Assembly (NCBI RefSeq): GCF_018885305.1
Contig: NZ_CP076544.1
Location: 434,001-498,000, forward strand
Direction: 5' to 3'
Source of the DNA: Curtobacterium sp. L6-1
Lineage (GTDB): Bacteria > Actinomycetota > Actinomycetes > Actinomycetales > Microbacteriaceae
Length of the DNA: 64,000 nucleotides
The notes below the pieces were generated by a model that was not told the origin of the DNA, made no database searches, and was given only the letters and a program-made list of their open reading frames with translations. The position numbers and the translations under genes were made by a program. Below, piece by piece: positions 25,500-34,702 of the stretch (positions are counted from its first letter, which is position 1; each line of letters opens with the position of its first letter).

Positions 25500-26840
25500 C
25501 TACGGCGTGAGGCGCGTCGGGCCGCGGAAGAGGTACGTCACCTCGCGGATGGACGGTTCGCCCAGCATGAGCATGAGCACACGCGCCAGGCCCATGCCGA
25601 ACCCACCGTGCGGCGGGACGCCGTAGCGGAAGAAGTCCAGGTACCAGCCGAGCTCGGCCGGGTCGAGACCCTTCTCCTCCGCCTGTGCGGTGAGGACGTC
25701 GACGCGGTGCTCACGCTGGGCACCCGTGGAGATCTCGGCGCCGTTGAACAGCAGGTCGTAGCTGTTCGTGAGCGTCGGGTCGTCGGCGTGGCGCATGTGG
25801 TAGTACGGGCGGATCGAGGCGTCGTAGTCCGTGACGAAGACGAACTCGGAGCCGTGGTGCTCCTTGGCCCAGGCGGAGACACGACGCTCGCCCTCGGGGT
25901 CCAGGTCGCCGTCGGCCCGGACGACCTCGTAGCCGCTGTCGGCGACGATCTGGCGTGCCTCGGCCAGGGTCACGCGGGGGAACGGCGTCGTCGGGACCTG
26001 CAGTTCGAAGCCGAAGACGTCCTGGATGGCGTCGCCGTACTTCTCCTTGACGGCGGTGATGCCGGCGACGAGGACCTCCTCGTGCATGGCCATGACGTCC
26101 TCGTGCGACTCGATCCACGAGAACTCGGCGTCCACGCTCGTGAACTCGGTGGCGTGGCGGGAGGTGAACGACGGGTCGGCGCGGAAGGCGTCGGCGATCT
26201 CGAACACGGCACCGAAGCCCGCGGGCTGCGCCATCTGCTTGAAGTTCTGCGGGGACTGCGCCAGGTACGCGGTCGTCTCGAAGTACTCGAGCTGGAAGAG
26301 CTCGGCGCGGGACTCCGACGCCGACGCCATCAGCTTCGGCGTGTGGATCTCGATGTAGTCGCGCTCGACCCAGTACGTGCGGAACGCGTGCTCGAGCGTG
26401 GTCTGGATGCGGAAGATCAGGTTCTGCTTGCGGTTGCGCAGGTCGAGGAAGCGCCAGTCGAGCCGCTTGTCGAGCGAGGAGTCGTCCGCGATCGGGGTCT
26501 CGGGGATGGCCGCGCTGACGACGGTCAGTGCGCCGACCTTGACCTCGAGCCCGCCGAGCTTGACGCGCTCGTCGTGCTTGAGGGTGCCCTGCACGTGCAC
26601 GAAGGTGCCGTGCGCCAGACCGGAGATGCTCTCGGTCGTGGCGAGGGCGGCGGCGGAGGCGTCGTCACCCTCGACCGCTTCGCGCGTGGCGGGGTTGACC
26701 AGCTGGACGGCGCCGCTCTCGTCGCGGAGGACGACGAACTGCACCTTCTTCTGATCGCGGACGGTCTCGACCCATCCGGCCACGGAGACGGGGCCGTCGG
26801 GGAGGCTTGCGAGGTCGGCGATGCGGGTGCGTTCGATCAC
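25500..26840 (-). CDS. aspS: aspartate--tRNA ligase, archaeal/eukaryotic type (probably Asp/Asn-tRNA)
   Basis: Charges tRNA-Asp, and in the non-discriminating form also tRNA-Asn, with aspartate. The 446-aa length and domain order (OB-fold about 10-105, then class II core with FRADPSFTSRHATEFTSVD as motif 2 and GGFGMGLARVLMLML as motif 3) match the short archaeal type. The bacterial type of about 590 aa has a GAD insertion, which is absent here. The GTG start at 26840 sits 8 nt after a TAGACT -10 box. The frame extends upstream to 26909 but that part looks non-coding. Confidence 0.9.
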   Translation of the reverse strand: MIERTRIADLASLPDGPVSVAGWVETVRDQKKVQFVVLRDESGAVQLVNPATREAVEGDDASAAALATTESISGLAHGTFVHVQGTLKHDERVKLGGLEVKVGALTVVSAAIPETPIADDSSLDKRLDWRFLDLRNRKQNLIFRIQTTLEHAFRTYWVERDYIEIHTPKLMASASESRAELFQLEYFETTAYLAQSPQNFKQMAQPAGFGAVFEIADAFRADPSFTSRHATEFTSVDAEFSWIESHEDVMAMHEEVLVAGITAVKEKYGDAIQDVFGFELQVPTTPFPRVTLAEARQIVADSGYEVVRADGDLDPEGERRVSAWAKEHHGSEFVFVTDYDASIRPYYHMRHADDPTLTNSYDLLFNGAEISTGAQREHRVDVLTAQAEEKGLDPAELGWYLDFFRYGVPPHGGFGMGLARVLMLMLGEPSIREVTYLFRGPTRLTP

Positions 26841-27080
26841 GGTCGTCGAGTCTACCGGCCGGGCGCGCCCGTGGCGTCGCCCGGGGAGAACTCGCGCTCC
26901 CTCCTGCACAGGCAGCTCCTGTCCCGCGGTTCTCCACAGACCGGCCGGGAGGCCCGTGGCGACTCCGCCACCTCCGTAGCGTCGTCGTCGTGGCCAGGTC
27001 GCAGCGCAGGAGGGGCGGTACCCGTGACGGAGGGACCGAGGGCGCTCTGCGGCCTGGTCACACCCCTCGGGGACGTCCGC

Positions 27081-27503
27081 TCAGGCGGGGGAGGACGGGA
27101 GCGAGGAGCGCAGCGTGCCGAGCGTGCCGATGAACTCCTCCGCCATCGCCGCACGTTCCAGGAGCTTGGCGTGACGACCCCGGGCGTCCTCGAGGAAGGC
27201 GTCGAGCTGCGCGGCCAGCCCCGGCGACTCGTCCGGGTCCGCCGCGGCCAGGCTGTCGACGACGCGCAGCAGCCCGGCCATCTCCTCGAGCGTGAAGCCG
27301 AGCGGCTTCATCCGACGGATGACGAGCAGGCGGTCCAGGTCGCCGGCCGTGTAGACGCGGAAGCCGCCCGCCGTGCGACCGCTCGGGACGAGCAGGCCGA
27401 CCTCGTCGTAGTGCCGGATCGACCGCAGGGACATGCCGGTGCCCTCGGCGAGCTCGCCGATGTGCATGGTCGCGGGGACGTCCGGTGCGGTCATGTCCGC
27501 CAT
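27081..27503 (-). CDS. MerR family transcriptional regulator
   Basis: A 140-aa protein with the MerR DNA-binding domain (MHIGELAEGTGMSLRSIRHY, GLLVPSGRTAGGFRVY) and a C-terminal coiled coil. No metal-binding Cys pattern is visible. Divergent from the SulP transporter, with 88 bp between starts, so it may control that gene. ATGs at 27503 and 27494 are both plausible; neither has a strong ribosome-binding site. Confidence 0.83.
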   Translation of the reverse strand: MADMTAPDVPATMHIGELAEGTGMSLRSIRHYDEVGLLVPSGRTAGGFRVYTAGDLDRLLVIRRMKPLGFTLEEMAGLLRVVDSLAAADPDESPGLAAQLDAFLEDARGRHAKLLERAAMAEEFIGTLGTLRSSLPSSPA

Positions 27504-27591
27504 GGTGGCAGAACGCGACGTGGGCCCGCTGGACCGCCGCACGCCCCCGCCGGACCTCCGACACCCTCACGTGACGGTAGAGTCCACGGCG

Positions 27592-29082
27592 ATGTCGACC
27601 TCCACCACCACGCCCGTCGCACCGAGCGTCCTCTCCGCCCTGCGGTCCCCGCGCCTCCTCACCCGGGAGGTCCTGGCGGGCGTCGTCACGGCGCTCGCCC
27701 TCATCCCCGAGGCGATCTCGTTCTCGGTCGTGGCCGGCGTCGACCCCGCGGTCGGGCTCTTCTCGAGCGTCGTCATCGCGGTCGTGATCTCCGTCGTCGG
27801 CGGTCGCCCGGCGATGATCTCCGCGGCGGCCGGGTCCGTCGCGCTCGTGATCGCCCCGCTCGTGCACGATCACGGGGTCGCGTACCTCGTCCCGACGATC
27901 GTCCTCGGGGGCGTGTTCCAGCTCGTGCTCGGGTTCCTCGGTGTCGCCCGGCTGATGCGGTTCATCCCGCGCAGCGTGAACGTCGCCTTCGTGAACGCGC
28001 TGGCGATCCTGATCTTCACCGCGCAGCTGCCGAACCTGTTCGGCGACGACGTGCCGCTCGTGGTGTGGCCGCTGACCGCCCTCGGCATCGCGCTCATCGT
28101 CGGCGTGCCGTTCCTGACCAAGGCCGTCCCGGCACCGCTGGTGGCCGTGGTCGTGGTCACCGCGATCACCGTCCTGTTCCACGTCGCGGTCCCGACGGTC
28201 GGCGACGAGGGCGACCTGCCCACCGCGCTGCCGGGCTTCAGCGGGATCACCGTCCCGTTCACGCTCGAGACCCTCCGGCTCATCGCGCCCTACGCGTTCG
28301 GTGTCGCGATCGTCGGGCTCATCGAGACCCTCCTCACCGCGCAGCTCGTCGACGCCGTCACCGAGACCCGGTCGAGCGCGTGGCGGGAGTCGTGGGGTCA
28401 GGGTGTCGCGAACATCGCGTCCGCGTTCTTCGGTGGCACCGGCGGCTGCGCGATGATCGGTCAGACGGTCATCAACGTGAAGACCGCGGGCGCCCGCACC
28501 CGGGTGTCGACGTTCACGGCGGGTGTCGCGGTGCTCGTGCTGACGATCGTCCTGCACGACCTCGTGGCACAGATCCCGATGGCCGCGCTCACCGCGGTGA
28601 TGCTCATGGTCTGCGTGGCGACCTTCGACTGGCACAGCATCCGGCCCCGCACCCTGCGCCGCATGCCGCTCGGCGAGACGGCCGTCATGGTCATCACGGT
28701 GCTCGTCGTGGTCGCGACGGACAACCTCGCCACCGGGGTCCTCGCCGGCGTCGTCGTCGCCGCACTGGTGTTCGCCCGCCGGGTCGCGCACGTGGTCGAG
28801 GTCGTCCGCGAACCCGTCGACGAGCACACCGTCCGGTACCGGGTCCGGGGTGCGCTGTTCTTCGCCTCCTCGAACGACCTGGTCACGCGGTTCTCGTACG
28901 CCGAGGACCCGGCCCACGTGGTCATCGACATGTCCGACGCGCACGTGTTCGACGCAAGCACGGTGGCGGCCCTCGACGGCGTGGAACAGCGGTTCGCGAA
29001 GCACGGCTCCACGGTCGAGGTCGTCAACCTCAACACCGGGTCGGTCGCGCTGCACGGCAAGCTGTCGGGCCACCTCGGCTGA
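27592..29082 (+). CDS. SulP family anion transporter with STAS domain
   Basis: A 496-aa protein. Hydrophobic SulP core at about 20-400 with LTREVLAGVVTALALIPEAI and the GTGGCAMIGQTVINVK signature, then a C-terminal STAS domain (about 415-496; VVIDMSDAHVFDASTV). Such carriers move sulfate, bicarbonate or dicarboxylates; which one is not decidable. TAGAGT (27577-27582) lies 9 nt before the ATG. The open frame upstream of the ATG is antisense to the MerR gene. Confidence 0.9.
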   Translation: MSTSTTTPVAPSVLSALRSPRLLTREVLAGVVTALALIPEAISFSVVAGVDPAVGLFSSVVIAVVISVVGGRPAMISAAAGSVALVIAPLVHDHGVAYLVPTIVLGGVFQLVLGFLGVARLMRFIPRSVNVAFVNALAILIFTAQLPNLFGDDVPLVVWPLTALGIALIVGVPFLTKAVPAPLVAVVVVTAITVLFHVAVPTVGDEGDLPTALPGFSGITVPFTLETLRLIAPYAFGVAIVGLIETLLTAQLVDAVTETRSSAWRESWGQGVANIASAFFGGTGGCAMIGQTVINVKTAGARTRVSTFTAGVAVLVLTIVLHDLVAQIPMAALTAVMLMVCVATFDWHSIRPRTLRRMPLGETAVMVITVLVVVATDNLATGVLAGVVVAALVFARRVAHVVEVVREPVDEHTVRYRVRGALFFASSNDLVTRFSYAEDPAHVVIDMSDAHVFDASTVAALDGVEQRFAKHGSTVEVVNLNTGSVALHGKLSGHLG

Positions 29083-29150
29083 ACGGTCCCGAAGCCCGTG
29101 GATCTGCTGTGCGGGCGGTGGGCGAGCGGGACCGACCTACACTGGAACCC

Positions 29151-29807
29151 ATGCCCGCGACCAAGATCCACCTCGTGCGGCACGGCGAGGTCCACAACCC
29201 CGACCGTGTCCTCTACGGGCGGCTCCCGGGCTTCGGTCTGAGCGAGCTCGGCACCCGGATGGCCCTCGCCTCCGCCACCGCCTGGAAGGACGCCGGCACC
29301 GACGTCCGCGCGATCGTCGCCTCGCCGCTGCAGCGCACGCAGGAGTCCGCCGCCCCCTGGTCCGCCGCGTACGGGCTCGACGTCCGCCTCGACGAGCGCC
29401 TCATCGAGCCGACCAACCGGTACGAGGGGCAGCCCCCCGGGTTCACGAAGCGTTCCGTCCGGCGTCCGACCGAGTGGCCCTGGATCGCGAACCCCCTCCG
29501 ACCCAGCTGGGGCGAGGCCTACGAGTCGATCGCGAACCGGATGCTCGCCGCGGTCACGACCGCGTGGGAGAGCGTCGACGGCGGCGACGTCGTCCTGGTC
29601 AGCCACCAGCTGCCGATCTGGATGGTGCACCGTCGCCTGGCGGGGGAGCCGCTCTGGCACGACCCCCGGAAGCGTCGTTGCGACCTCTCGAGCATCACGA
29701 CCCTCGTGCGGACACCCGACTCCGTCGCCGGTCACTTCACCGAGGTCGGGTACGCGGACCCCGCGGCCGACCTCCGTGCGTCGGCCGTCGACGAAGGAGC
29801 AGTGTGA
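29151..29807 (+). CDS. histidine phosphatase (phosphoglycerate mutase-like)
   Basis: A 218-aa protein with the catalytic LVRHGEVHNP motif (phospho-His at about 11) and the second His in VVLVSHQLPIWM. Substrate unknown. TACACT lies 7 nt before the ATG. It overlaps the TlpA-like gene by 4 nt (GTGA), placing it at the head of the cytochrome c maturation operon, a position often seen in actinobacteria. Confidence 0.9.
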   Translation: MPATKIHLVRHGEVHNPDRVLYGRLPGFGLSELGTRMALASATAWKDAGTDVRAIVASPLQRTQESAAPWSAAYGLDVRLDERLIEPTNRYEGQPPGFTKRSVRRPTEWPWIANPLRPSWGEAYESIANRMLAAVTTAWESVDGGDVVLVSHQLPIWMVHRRLAGEPLWHDPRKRRCDLSSITTLVRTPDSVAGHFTEVGYADPAADLRASAVDEGAV

Positions 29808-30424
29808 GCACCACCACCCGGACCCGGACGACCGCGGTCCTCGCGATCGCGACCGCAGCAGCCCTGGCGCTCGTCGGCTGCACGTCGAGCAACGACGGCA
29901 TCGCGGCGCAGTACGGCAGCGGCAGCGGCCAGAACTACATCTCGGGCACCGGTGCGGTCACCGAGGTCGCCGCCGACGAGCGCACCGACCCGATCGACTT
30001 CACCGCCGAGTCGATGGAGGGGGACCGGCTCTCCGCGGCAGACCTCCGCGGCGACGTCGTGGTCATCAACTTCTGGTACGCCAGCTGCCCGCCCTGCCGG
30101 GCCGAGGCGAAGCACCTCAACGCGGTGCACGACGCCTTCGCCGACGACGACCACGTGCAGTTCATCGGCGTGAACGTCCGCGACGAGGCCGGGACGGCGA
30201 AGGCGTTCGAGCGGAAGTTCGGCGTGGACTACCCGACCGTGCTCGACGCCTCGAACGGCACGATGCAGCTGGCGCTCTCGGGGCAGATCGCCCCGAACGC
30301 CGTGCCGACGACGATCGTGCTCGACGAGAAGGGCCGCGTCGCCGCTCGCGTGCTGGGCGCCGTCGACGGCCCGGGCATCCTCAAGACCCTGGTGTCCGAC
30401 GAGCTGTCCGGCAAGGCGTCCTGA
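29804..30424 (+). CDS. TlpA/ResA-like thioredoxin lipoprotein
   Basis: The 206-aa protein has an N-terminal lipoprotein signal (hydrophobic stretch ending LALVGC, lipobox Cys at about 26) and an extracytoplasmic thioredoxin domain with the redox motif ASCPPCRAEA. It would keep apocytochrome c cysteines reduced before haem attachment. The GTG start follows AAGGAG and overlaps the previous stop. Followed by ccdA, resB and, beyond the inserted element, ccsB: a System II cytochrome c maturation operon. Confidence 0.92.
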   Translation: MSTTTRTRTTAVLAIATAAALALVGCTSSNDGIAAQYGSGSGQNYISGTGAVTEVAADERTDPIDFTAESMEGDRLSAADLRGDVVVINFWYASCPPCRAEAKHLNAVHDAFADDDHVQFIGVNVRDEAGTAKAFERKFGVDYPTVLDASNGTMQLALSGQIAPNAVPTTIVLDEKGRVAARVLGAVDGPGILKTLVSDELSGKAS

Positions 30425-30427
30425 CCG

Positions 30428-31174
30428 GTGTCCAGCGGCAACCCCTTCGCTGACGCGATCTTCAGCGGACAGCTGCTCGTCGGCCTCCCCGTCGCGGCCC
30501 TGGCCGGACTGGTGTCGTTCCTGTCGCCGTGCGTGCTGCCCCTCGTGCCGGGCTACCTCGGCTACGTGAGCGGCATCGCCGACGGCAGCCGGCACTCCCG
30601 CGGGCGTGTGCTCCTCGGCGTGCTGCTGTTCGTGCTCGGCTTCACGGTGGTCTTCGTCCTCGGCTCCGCGGCCGCGGGCGCCGTCGGCTTCTGGCTCGTG
30701 CGCTGGCGGGACCTCATCGTGCAGCTCATGGGCGTCGTGGTCATCGCGATGGGCCTCGTCTTCATCGGCCGGTTCACCTTCCTGCAGCGGACCGTGAAGT
30801 CGACGTTCACGCCGCGGACCGGGCTGCTCGGGGCACCGTTGCTCGGCATCGTGTTCGCCCTCGGCTGGACCCCGTGCATCGGCCCCACACTGGCGGCCAT
30901 CAACCTCATCAGCTTCCAGTCCGGCAGCGCCTGGCAGGGCGTCGTGCTCGGCATCGCGTACTGCCTCGGCCTCGGCGTGCCCTTCCTGCTCGTCGCCCTC
31001 GGCGCGGGGTGGGCCTCGAACGCGATCGGTGTCGTCAAGCGGCACATGCGCACCGTCAACATCATCGGAGGAGCGATCCTGATCGTCATCGGTCTGCTCA
31101 TGGTCACCGGTATCTGGTCGGCCGTCATGTCGAGCGTCGGGGCGGTGATCCAGAGCTATGTCCCCGCAGTCTGA
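30428..31174 (+). CDS. ccdA: cytochrome c biogenesis protein CcdA
   Basis: A 248-aa membrane protein with about six segments. It carries the two membrane cysteines that shuttle electrons from cytoplasmic thioredoxin, in FLSPCVLPLVPGYL and LGWTPCIGPTLAA. It would reduce the TlpA-like protein encoded 3 nt upstream. GTG start. The resB ATG lies inside its 3' end. Confidence 0.93.
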   Translation: MSSGNPFADAIFSGQLLVGLPVAALAGLVSFLSPCVLPLVPGYLGYVSGIADGSRHSRGRVLLGVLLFVLGFTVVFVLGSAAAGAVGFWLVRWRDLIVQLMGVVVIAMGLVFIGRFTFLQRTVKSTFTPRTGLLGAPLLGIVFALGWTPCIGPTLAAINLISFQSGSAWQGVVLGIAYCLGLGVPFLLVALGAGWASNAIGVVKRHMRTVNIIGGAILIVIGLLMVTGIWSAVMSSVGAVIQSYVPAV

Positions 31175-32927
31175 TCCCGACGAGGTCGACCGGACCGACG
31201 ACGCCGGCACCGGCGCGGACCGGACCTCGGACCCGCAGAGGCCGTCCGACCACGTCGACGGCACCCCGGTCGCCGCGTCCGACCGTGCCGACGGCATCAC
31301 GCAGCCGAAGCTCGGTGTCGTCGGGTGCCTCCGGTTCGCCTGGCGCCAGCTCACGAGCATGCGGACCGCGCTCTTCCTGCTCATGCTCCTCGCCCTCGCG
31401 GCGATCCCGGGGTCGCTCGTGCCGCAGCGGCAGGCGGACCCGAACGGCGTCGTCCAGTACAAGAACGACCACCCGGCGCTCTTCCCGGTCCTCGACAAGC
31501 TGCAGGTCTTCGACACGTACACCTCGGTGTGGTTCTCGGCGATCTACCTCCTGCTCTTCGTCTCGCTCATCGGCTGCATCGTGCCGCGGACCCGCCACCA
31601 CTGGCAGGCCCTCCGCACCCGTCCGCCGCGGACCCCGGCACGACTCGGCCGGCTCGCCGGCTTCCGCTCCGTCGCGGTGACACCGGAGACGGTGACCGGC
31701 GGCGCGACCGCGACCGGCGGGTCGGACGCGACCGCGGGCCTCCCGTCCGTCGACCACGCGGTCACGACCGCGATGACGCAGCTGAAGAAGGCCGGGTACC
31801 GCGTCGAGCGGTTCGGCGACTCCGTCAGCGCCGAGCGCGGGTACCTGCGCGAGACCGGCAACCTGGTGTTCCACGGGGCGCTCGTCGGTGTGCTGGTCGC
31901 CGTCGGCCTGGGCGGCGGGTTCAGCTACACCGGCCAGCGCCTGCTCGTCGAGGGCCAGACGTTCACCAACGTCATCGGCGCGTACGACTCCTTCAACCCC
32001 GGCCGCTGGTCCTCGCAGGCGGACCTGCAGGGCTACAACCTGACGCTCGACGACTTCACGACGAAGTACGAGGAGCGCAACCTCGACGCCCTCGGACAGG
32101 CCACCGACTACTCGGCGACCGTCACCGCCCGGACGCGTGACGGGGCCGAGAAGACGAGCCGCCTCGGCGTCAACGAGCCGCTCGCGATCGGCGGGACGAA
32201 CGTCTACCTGCTCGGCAACGGCTACGCGATGCAGGTCACCGTGCGCGACGGCGAGGGCGACGTGGCGTTCAAGGACGTCGTGCCCTTCCTGCCCGAGGAC
32301 GCCAACTACACGTCCACGGGCGTCATCAAGGTGCCGGACGCCGTCCCCGACCAGCTCGGGATGATCGGCTTCTTCTACCCGACCGCCGTCAAGCAGGCCT
32401 CCGGAGCGAACGCCGGTGCGTTCGCGTCGTCCTACCCGGACACCGAGAACCCGGTGCTGTCGCTGCAGGTCTACACGGGCGACCTCGGCCTCGACGACGG
32501 CGTCCCGCAGAGCGTCTACCAGCTGTCCACGAAGGGCATGCAGCAGATCGCCGGCCGCCAGTCGCCTGACCCGAGCATCACCATGAAGCCCGGGCAGACG
32601 AAGCAGCTGCCGGACGGCGCGGGCTCGATCACCTTCGACGGCGTGAAGCGGTACGTCTCGCTCGACGTGCACCACGACCCCTCGCAGGGCTGGGTCGCCG
32701 CGTTCGCGATCCTGTCCGTGCTCGGCCTGCTCACGTCCCTGTTCGTCCCGCGCCGCCGCGTCTGGGTGAAGGCCGTCCGCCGCAGCGGGGCCGAGCACGG
32801 GGAGTACGACCTCGAGTACGCGGGCCTCGCGCGCGGCGAGGACCCGAACCTGGAACGTGCGGTGGCGGACATCGCCCGACGGCACATGTCGGACCTCGGA
32901 GTTAGGATCGAAGTCCGAGGCGAGTAG
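31158..32927 (+). CDS. resB: cytochrome c biogenesis protein ResB, C-terminus rewritten by the element
   Basis: The 589-aa System II haem-lyase subunit has ResB membrane segments (about 67-85, 115-135, 235-255 and near 515-535) around a large extracytoplasmic domain with RRHPALFPVLDKL-like and SYTGQRLLVEGQTF blocks. It works with CcsB to move and attach haem. The last codons (GVRI|EVRGE) cross into the integrated element. Rejoining the flanks across the element gives GVRI-AQ-stop, with the TGA overlapping the ccsB GTG by 4 nt. The present C-terminus therefore differs from the ancestral one by a few residues, probably harmlessly. Confidence 0.92.
   Translation: MSPQSDPDEVDRTDDAGTGADRTSDPQRPSDHVDGTPVAASDRADGITQPKLGVVGCLRFAWRQLTSMRTALFLLMLLALAAIPGSLVPQRQADPNGVVQYKNDHPALFPVLDKLQVFDTYTSVWFSAIYLLLFVSLIGCIVPRTRHHWQALRTRPPRTPARLGRLAGFRSVAVTPETVTGGATATGGSDATAGLPSVDHAVTTAMTQLKKAGYRVERFGDSVSAERGYLRETGNLVFHGALVGVLVAVGLGGGFSYTGQRLLVEGQTFTNVIGAYDSFNPGRWSSQADLQGYNLTLDDFTTKYEERNLDALGQATDYSATVTARTRDGAEKTSRLGVNEPLAIGGTNVYLLGNGYAMQVTVRDGEGDVAFKDVVPFLPEDANYTSTGVIKVPDAVPDQLGMIGFFYPTAVKQASGANAGAFASSYPDTENPVLSLQVYTGDLGLDDGVPQSVYQLSTKGMQQIAGRQSPDPSITMKPGQTKQLPDGAGSITFDGVKRYVSLDVHHDPSQGWVAAFAILSVLGLLTSLFVPRRRVWVKAVRRSGAEHGEYDLEYAGLARGEDPNLERAVADIARRHMSDLGVRIEVRGE
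32899..32910. repeat. attL core, GAGTTAGGATCG
   Basis: Left copy of the 12-bp direct repeat. It is simultaneously resB coding sequence (codons for GVRI) and, on the other strand, the integrase TAA stop (32902-32904). Confidence 0.88.
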
Positions 32928-34038
32928 TGTCCGCGCGGAAATCAGCTGTTTCGGGCCTGCTGGTCCGCGAGGAGTCCGCAGCAACGCGGGAAGACCGCAT
33001 CAGGTCCGCAGCAGCGGTCCGGGTGCGGTCTTCTGCTGTTCCCCAGAGGTGGCTGTACGTGTTGAGCGTCGTCGTCGCCTTCGCGTGCCCGAGGGCACGT
33101 TGCACCGTGACCACGTCGGCTCCGTGCGCGATCAGGCCTGAGGCGAAGTAGTGACGCAGATCGTGGGGTGTGAATCCGCTGACACCGGCGCGCTCGAGCG
33201 TTCGCGTGAAGTGCCACCGCAGGGAGTCCGGGTTCGGCGGTCGCCCCGGCAGGAGCCAGCAGTCGTCGCCGTGGACGCCGATGTCCGCGACGTGCTTCGA
33301 CAGCAGGGCCACGAGGTCGTCAGGCAGGTATACCGGGCGCTCACTGCCGTGCTTCGGAGGGATGACGGACAAGGTGCCCGGCTCCTTCTGCACTTGCCGG
33401 GTGACGTGCAGCGTGCGCTTGAGGAACTCGACGTCGCTCACCTGCACGCCGGCGACCTCGCCGATACGGAGGCCGGCGAAGGCTGCGAGCGCGACGAAGG
33501 GCCTGAACCAGTCCTCGGCGGCATCCATGATCGCCCCGACCTGCTCAGGCGACGGGATCACCATTGCGACCTCGGCGCGACGTGTGCGGGGGAGACGGAC
33601 ACCCATCGAGGGGTCGACGGTCAGGATTCGGTCCGCCATCGCTGCACGGATCACCGTGCGGACGTTGCCCATGCGGGTCTTGATTGTCCCCGGCGCGAGG
33701 CGCGCCTGCATGTACTTCACCCACGACTCCACGTGGCTGCGCCGGAGCTTGCCCGTCTCGATCGCAGCGAACGTGCAGTCGTTCATGGTGATGTCGTACG
33801 AGTCACGCGTCGACGACGCCCAGATCTGCCTGGGAGCCCAGTCGTCGTAGAACGCGCGCAGAGTCGTGCGTGCAGTCCTCGGGTCCACATAGTTACCGGT
33901 GATGATGGCGCTCGCCGTGGTGTCGAGCCAGTCCTGCGCGTCCCGCTTCCGGTCGAAGTGCTTCGCGTGCTCCCTTCCGGCGTCGTCGCGGTACCGCGCC
34001 CGCCACTTGCCGTTCGGCCGCTGCTTGATGCTGGACAT
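32902..34038 (-). CDS. site-specific tyrosine recombinase (integrase)
   Basis: A 378-aa phage-type integrase: an N-terminal arm-binding domain (about 1-60), a SAM-like core-binding domain (about 65-150), and a catalytic domain with Arg in AFAGLRIGEVAG, Lys in PPKHGSERPVYL, HxxR in HDLRHYFASG, His in LGHAKA and Tyr in NTYSHL. All active-site residues are present, so it is probably functional. The TAA stop lies inside the attL core and the gene overlaps resB by 26 nt. I chose the ATG at 34038; the frame continues 7 codons further into the repressor gene. Confidence 0.93.
   Translation of the reverse strand: MSSIKQRPNGKWRARYRDDAGREHAKHFDRKRDAQDWLDTTASAIITGNYVDPRTARTTLRAFYDDWAPRQIWASSTRDSYDITMNDCTFAAIETGKLRRSHVESWVKYMQARLAPGTIKTRMGNVRTVIRAAMADRILTVDPSMGVRLPRTRRAEVAMVIPSPEQVGAIMDAAEDWFRPFVALAAFAGLRIGEVAGVQVSDVEFLKRTLHVTRQVQKEPGTLSVIPPKHGSERPVYLPDDLVALLSKHVADIGVHGDDCWLLPGRPPNPDSLRWHFTRTLERAGVSGFTPHDLRHYFASGLIAHGADVVTVQRALGHAKATTTLNTYSHLWGTAEDRTRTAAADLMRSSRVAADSSRTSRPETADFRADTTRLGLRS
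32973..33011. promoter_or_regulatory. candidate integrase arm sites, left end
   Basis: AGTCCGCAG (32973-32981) and GGTCCGCAG (33003-33011) lie 60-110 bp inside the left end, within the integrase gene. The same two 9-mers occur about 100-120 bp inside the right end. This is how arm-type integrase sites are usually laid out. Confidence 0.45.
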
Positions 34039-34040
34039 GG

Positions 34041-34583
34041 CTACTCGTCCACCGTCCACTTGATCTCTTCGAGGCCGTCGAGCATCGCCTGCGCGTAGGG
34101 GCCGCGGTGCTCCTGTGCCCTCAGTTTGAGCAGCACGTCGGTCTGTTCGTCGCGGATCAGTTCGACGGGCACGACGCCGAGTTCATAGCGGATGCGCTTC
34201 CCGAGTTCGCCGGCGTCGAGAGCTGTCGAATCCCTACGAACCAGCGCGTCTGCCTCAGTGGCCAGCCGCCGCTGCAATCGCAGCACCTCCGCGGCCTGCG
34301 CCTCCATCTGGGCCTGCGCAGCGGCGAGCTGCTTCATGACCTCGAATACCCGCTCCTGTACGTCTGTGACAGTGAAGGTGTGGATGCTCAGCACCTCAAG
34401 GATCTCGGCGAGCGAGTTCGCCTCGCTGAGGCGCAAGGGACGCTCTCCGCGCTCGACGTTCCACACGGTCGCCTGTGACCACCTGTGACCGCGTTCGCGC
34501 ATAGCAACGGCGAGCTCCTTCTGCGACCTCGAACCTCGCGCTCGAGCTACGTTCCGACCGATCTGGGCGTCATCAATCTCCAC
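34041..34583 (-). CDS. HTH (XRE-type) repressor of the element
   Basis: A 180-aa protein: an N-terminal XRE helix-turn-helix (IGRNVARARGSRSQKELAVA, RWSQATVWNVERGERPL), then a Glu/Ala-rich coiled coil (about 85-120) and a C-terminal region. I chose the GTG at 34583 because TTGACT and TATGGT on the minus strand put the transcript start about 8 nt away. The frame extends to 34661 but would run through that promoter. It probably represses the divergent AlpA-like operon and is transcribed with the integrase (stop 2 nt before its ATG). Confidence 0.82.
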   Translation of the reverse strand: MEIDDAQIGRNVARARGSRSQKELAVAMRERGHRWSQATVWNVERGERPLRLSEANSLAEILEVLSIHTFTVTDVQERVFEVMKQLAAAQAQMEAQAAEVLRLQRRLATEADALVRRDSTALDAGELGKRIRYELGVVPVELIRDEQTDVLLKLRAQEHRGPYAQAMLDGLEEIKWTVDE

Positions 34584-34606
34584 GGGACTTGACCATACTC
34601 CAAAGG

Positions 34607-34648
34607 TAGTCGGAGTCAACTCTCGTGTGTCGTAGTTGACCACGACTA
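34607..34648. promoter_or_regulatory. divergent control region with paired operators
   Basis: TAGTCGGAGTCAACT (34607-34621) and AGTTGACCACGACTA (34634-34648) form an inverted pair with two mismatches. Each contains a TTGAC -35 box: one facing the repressor, the other facing the AlpA-like gene. This is the layout of a phage-like repressor switch. Confidence 0.65.
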
Positions 34649-34702
34649 CGATCGCGTGCATGCTGTCGATACGAAGTCGTCCGTGACAACGAAAGGACCA
34701 CT

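Noticed and set aside
27058..29073. 671-codon minus-strand frame opposite MerR/SulP
   Set aside because: Acidic, Asp/Glu/Gly-rich shadow with no motif; both real genes lie in other frames.
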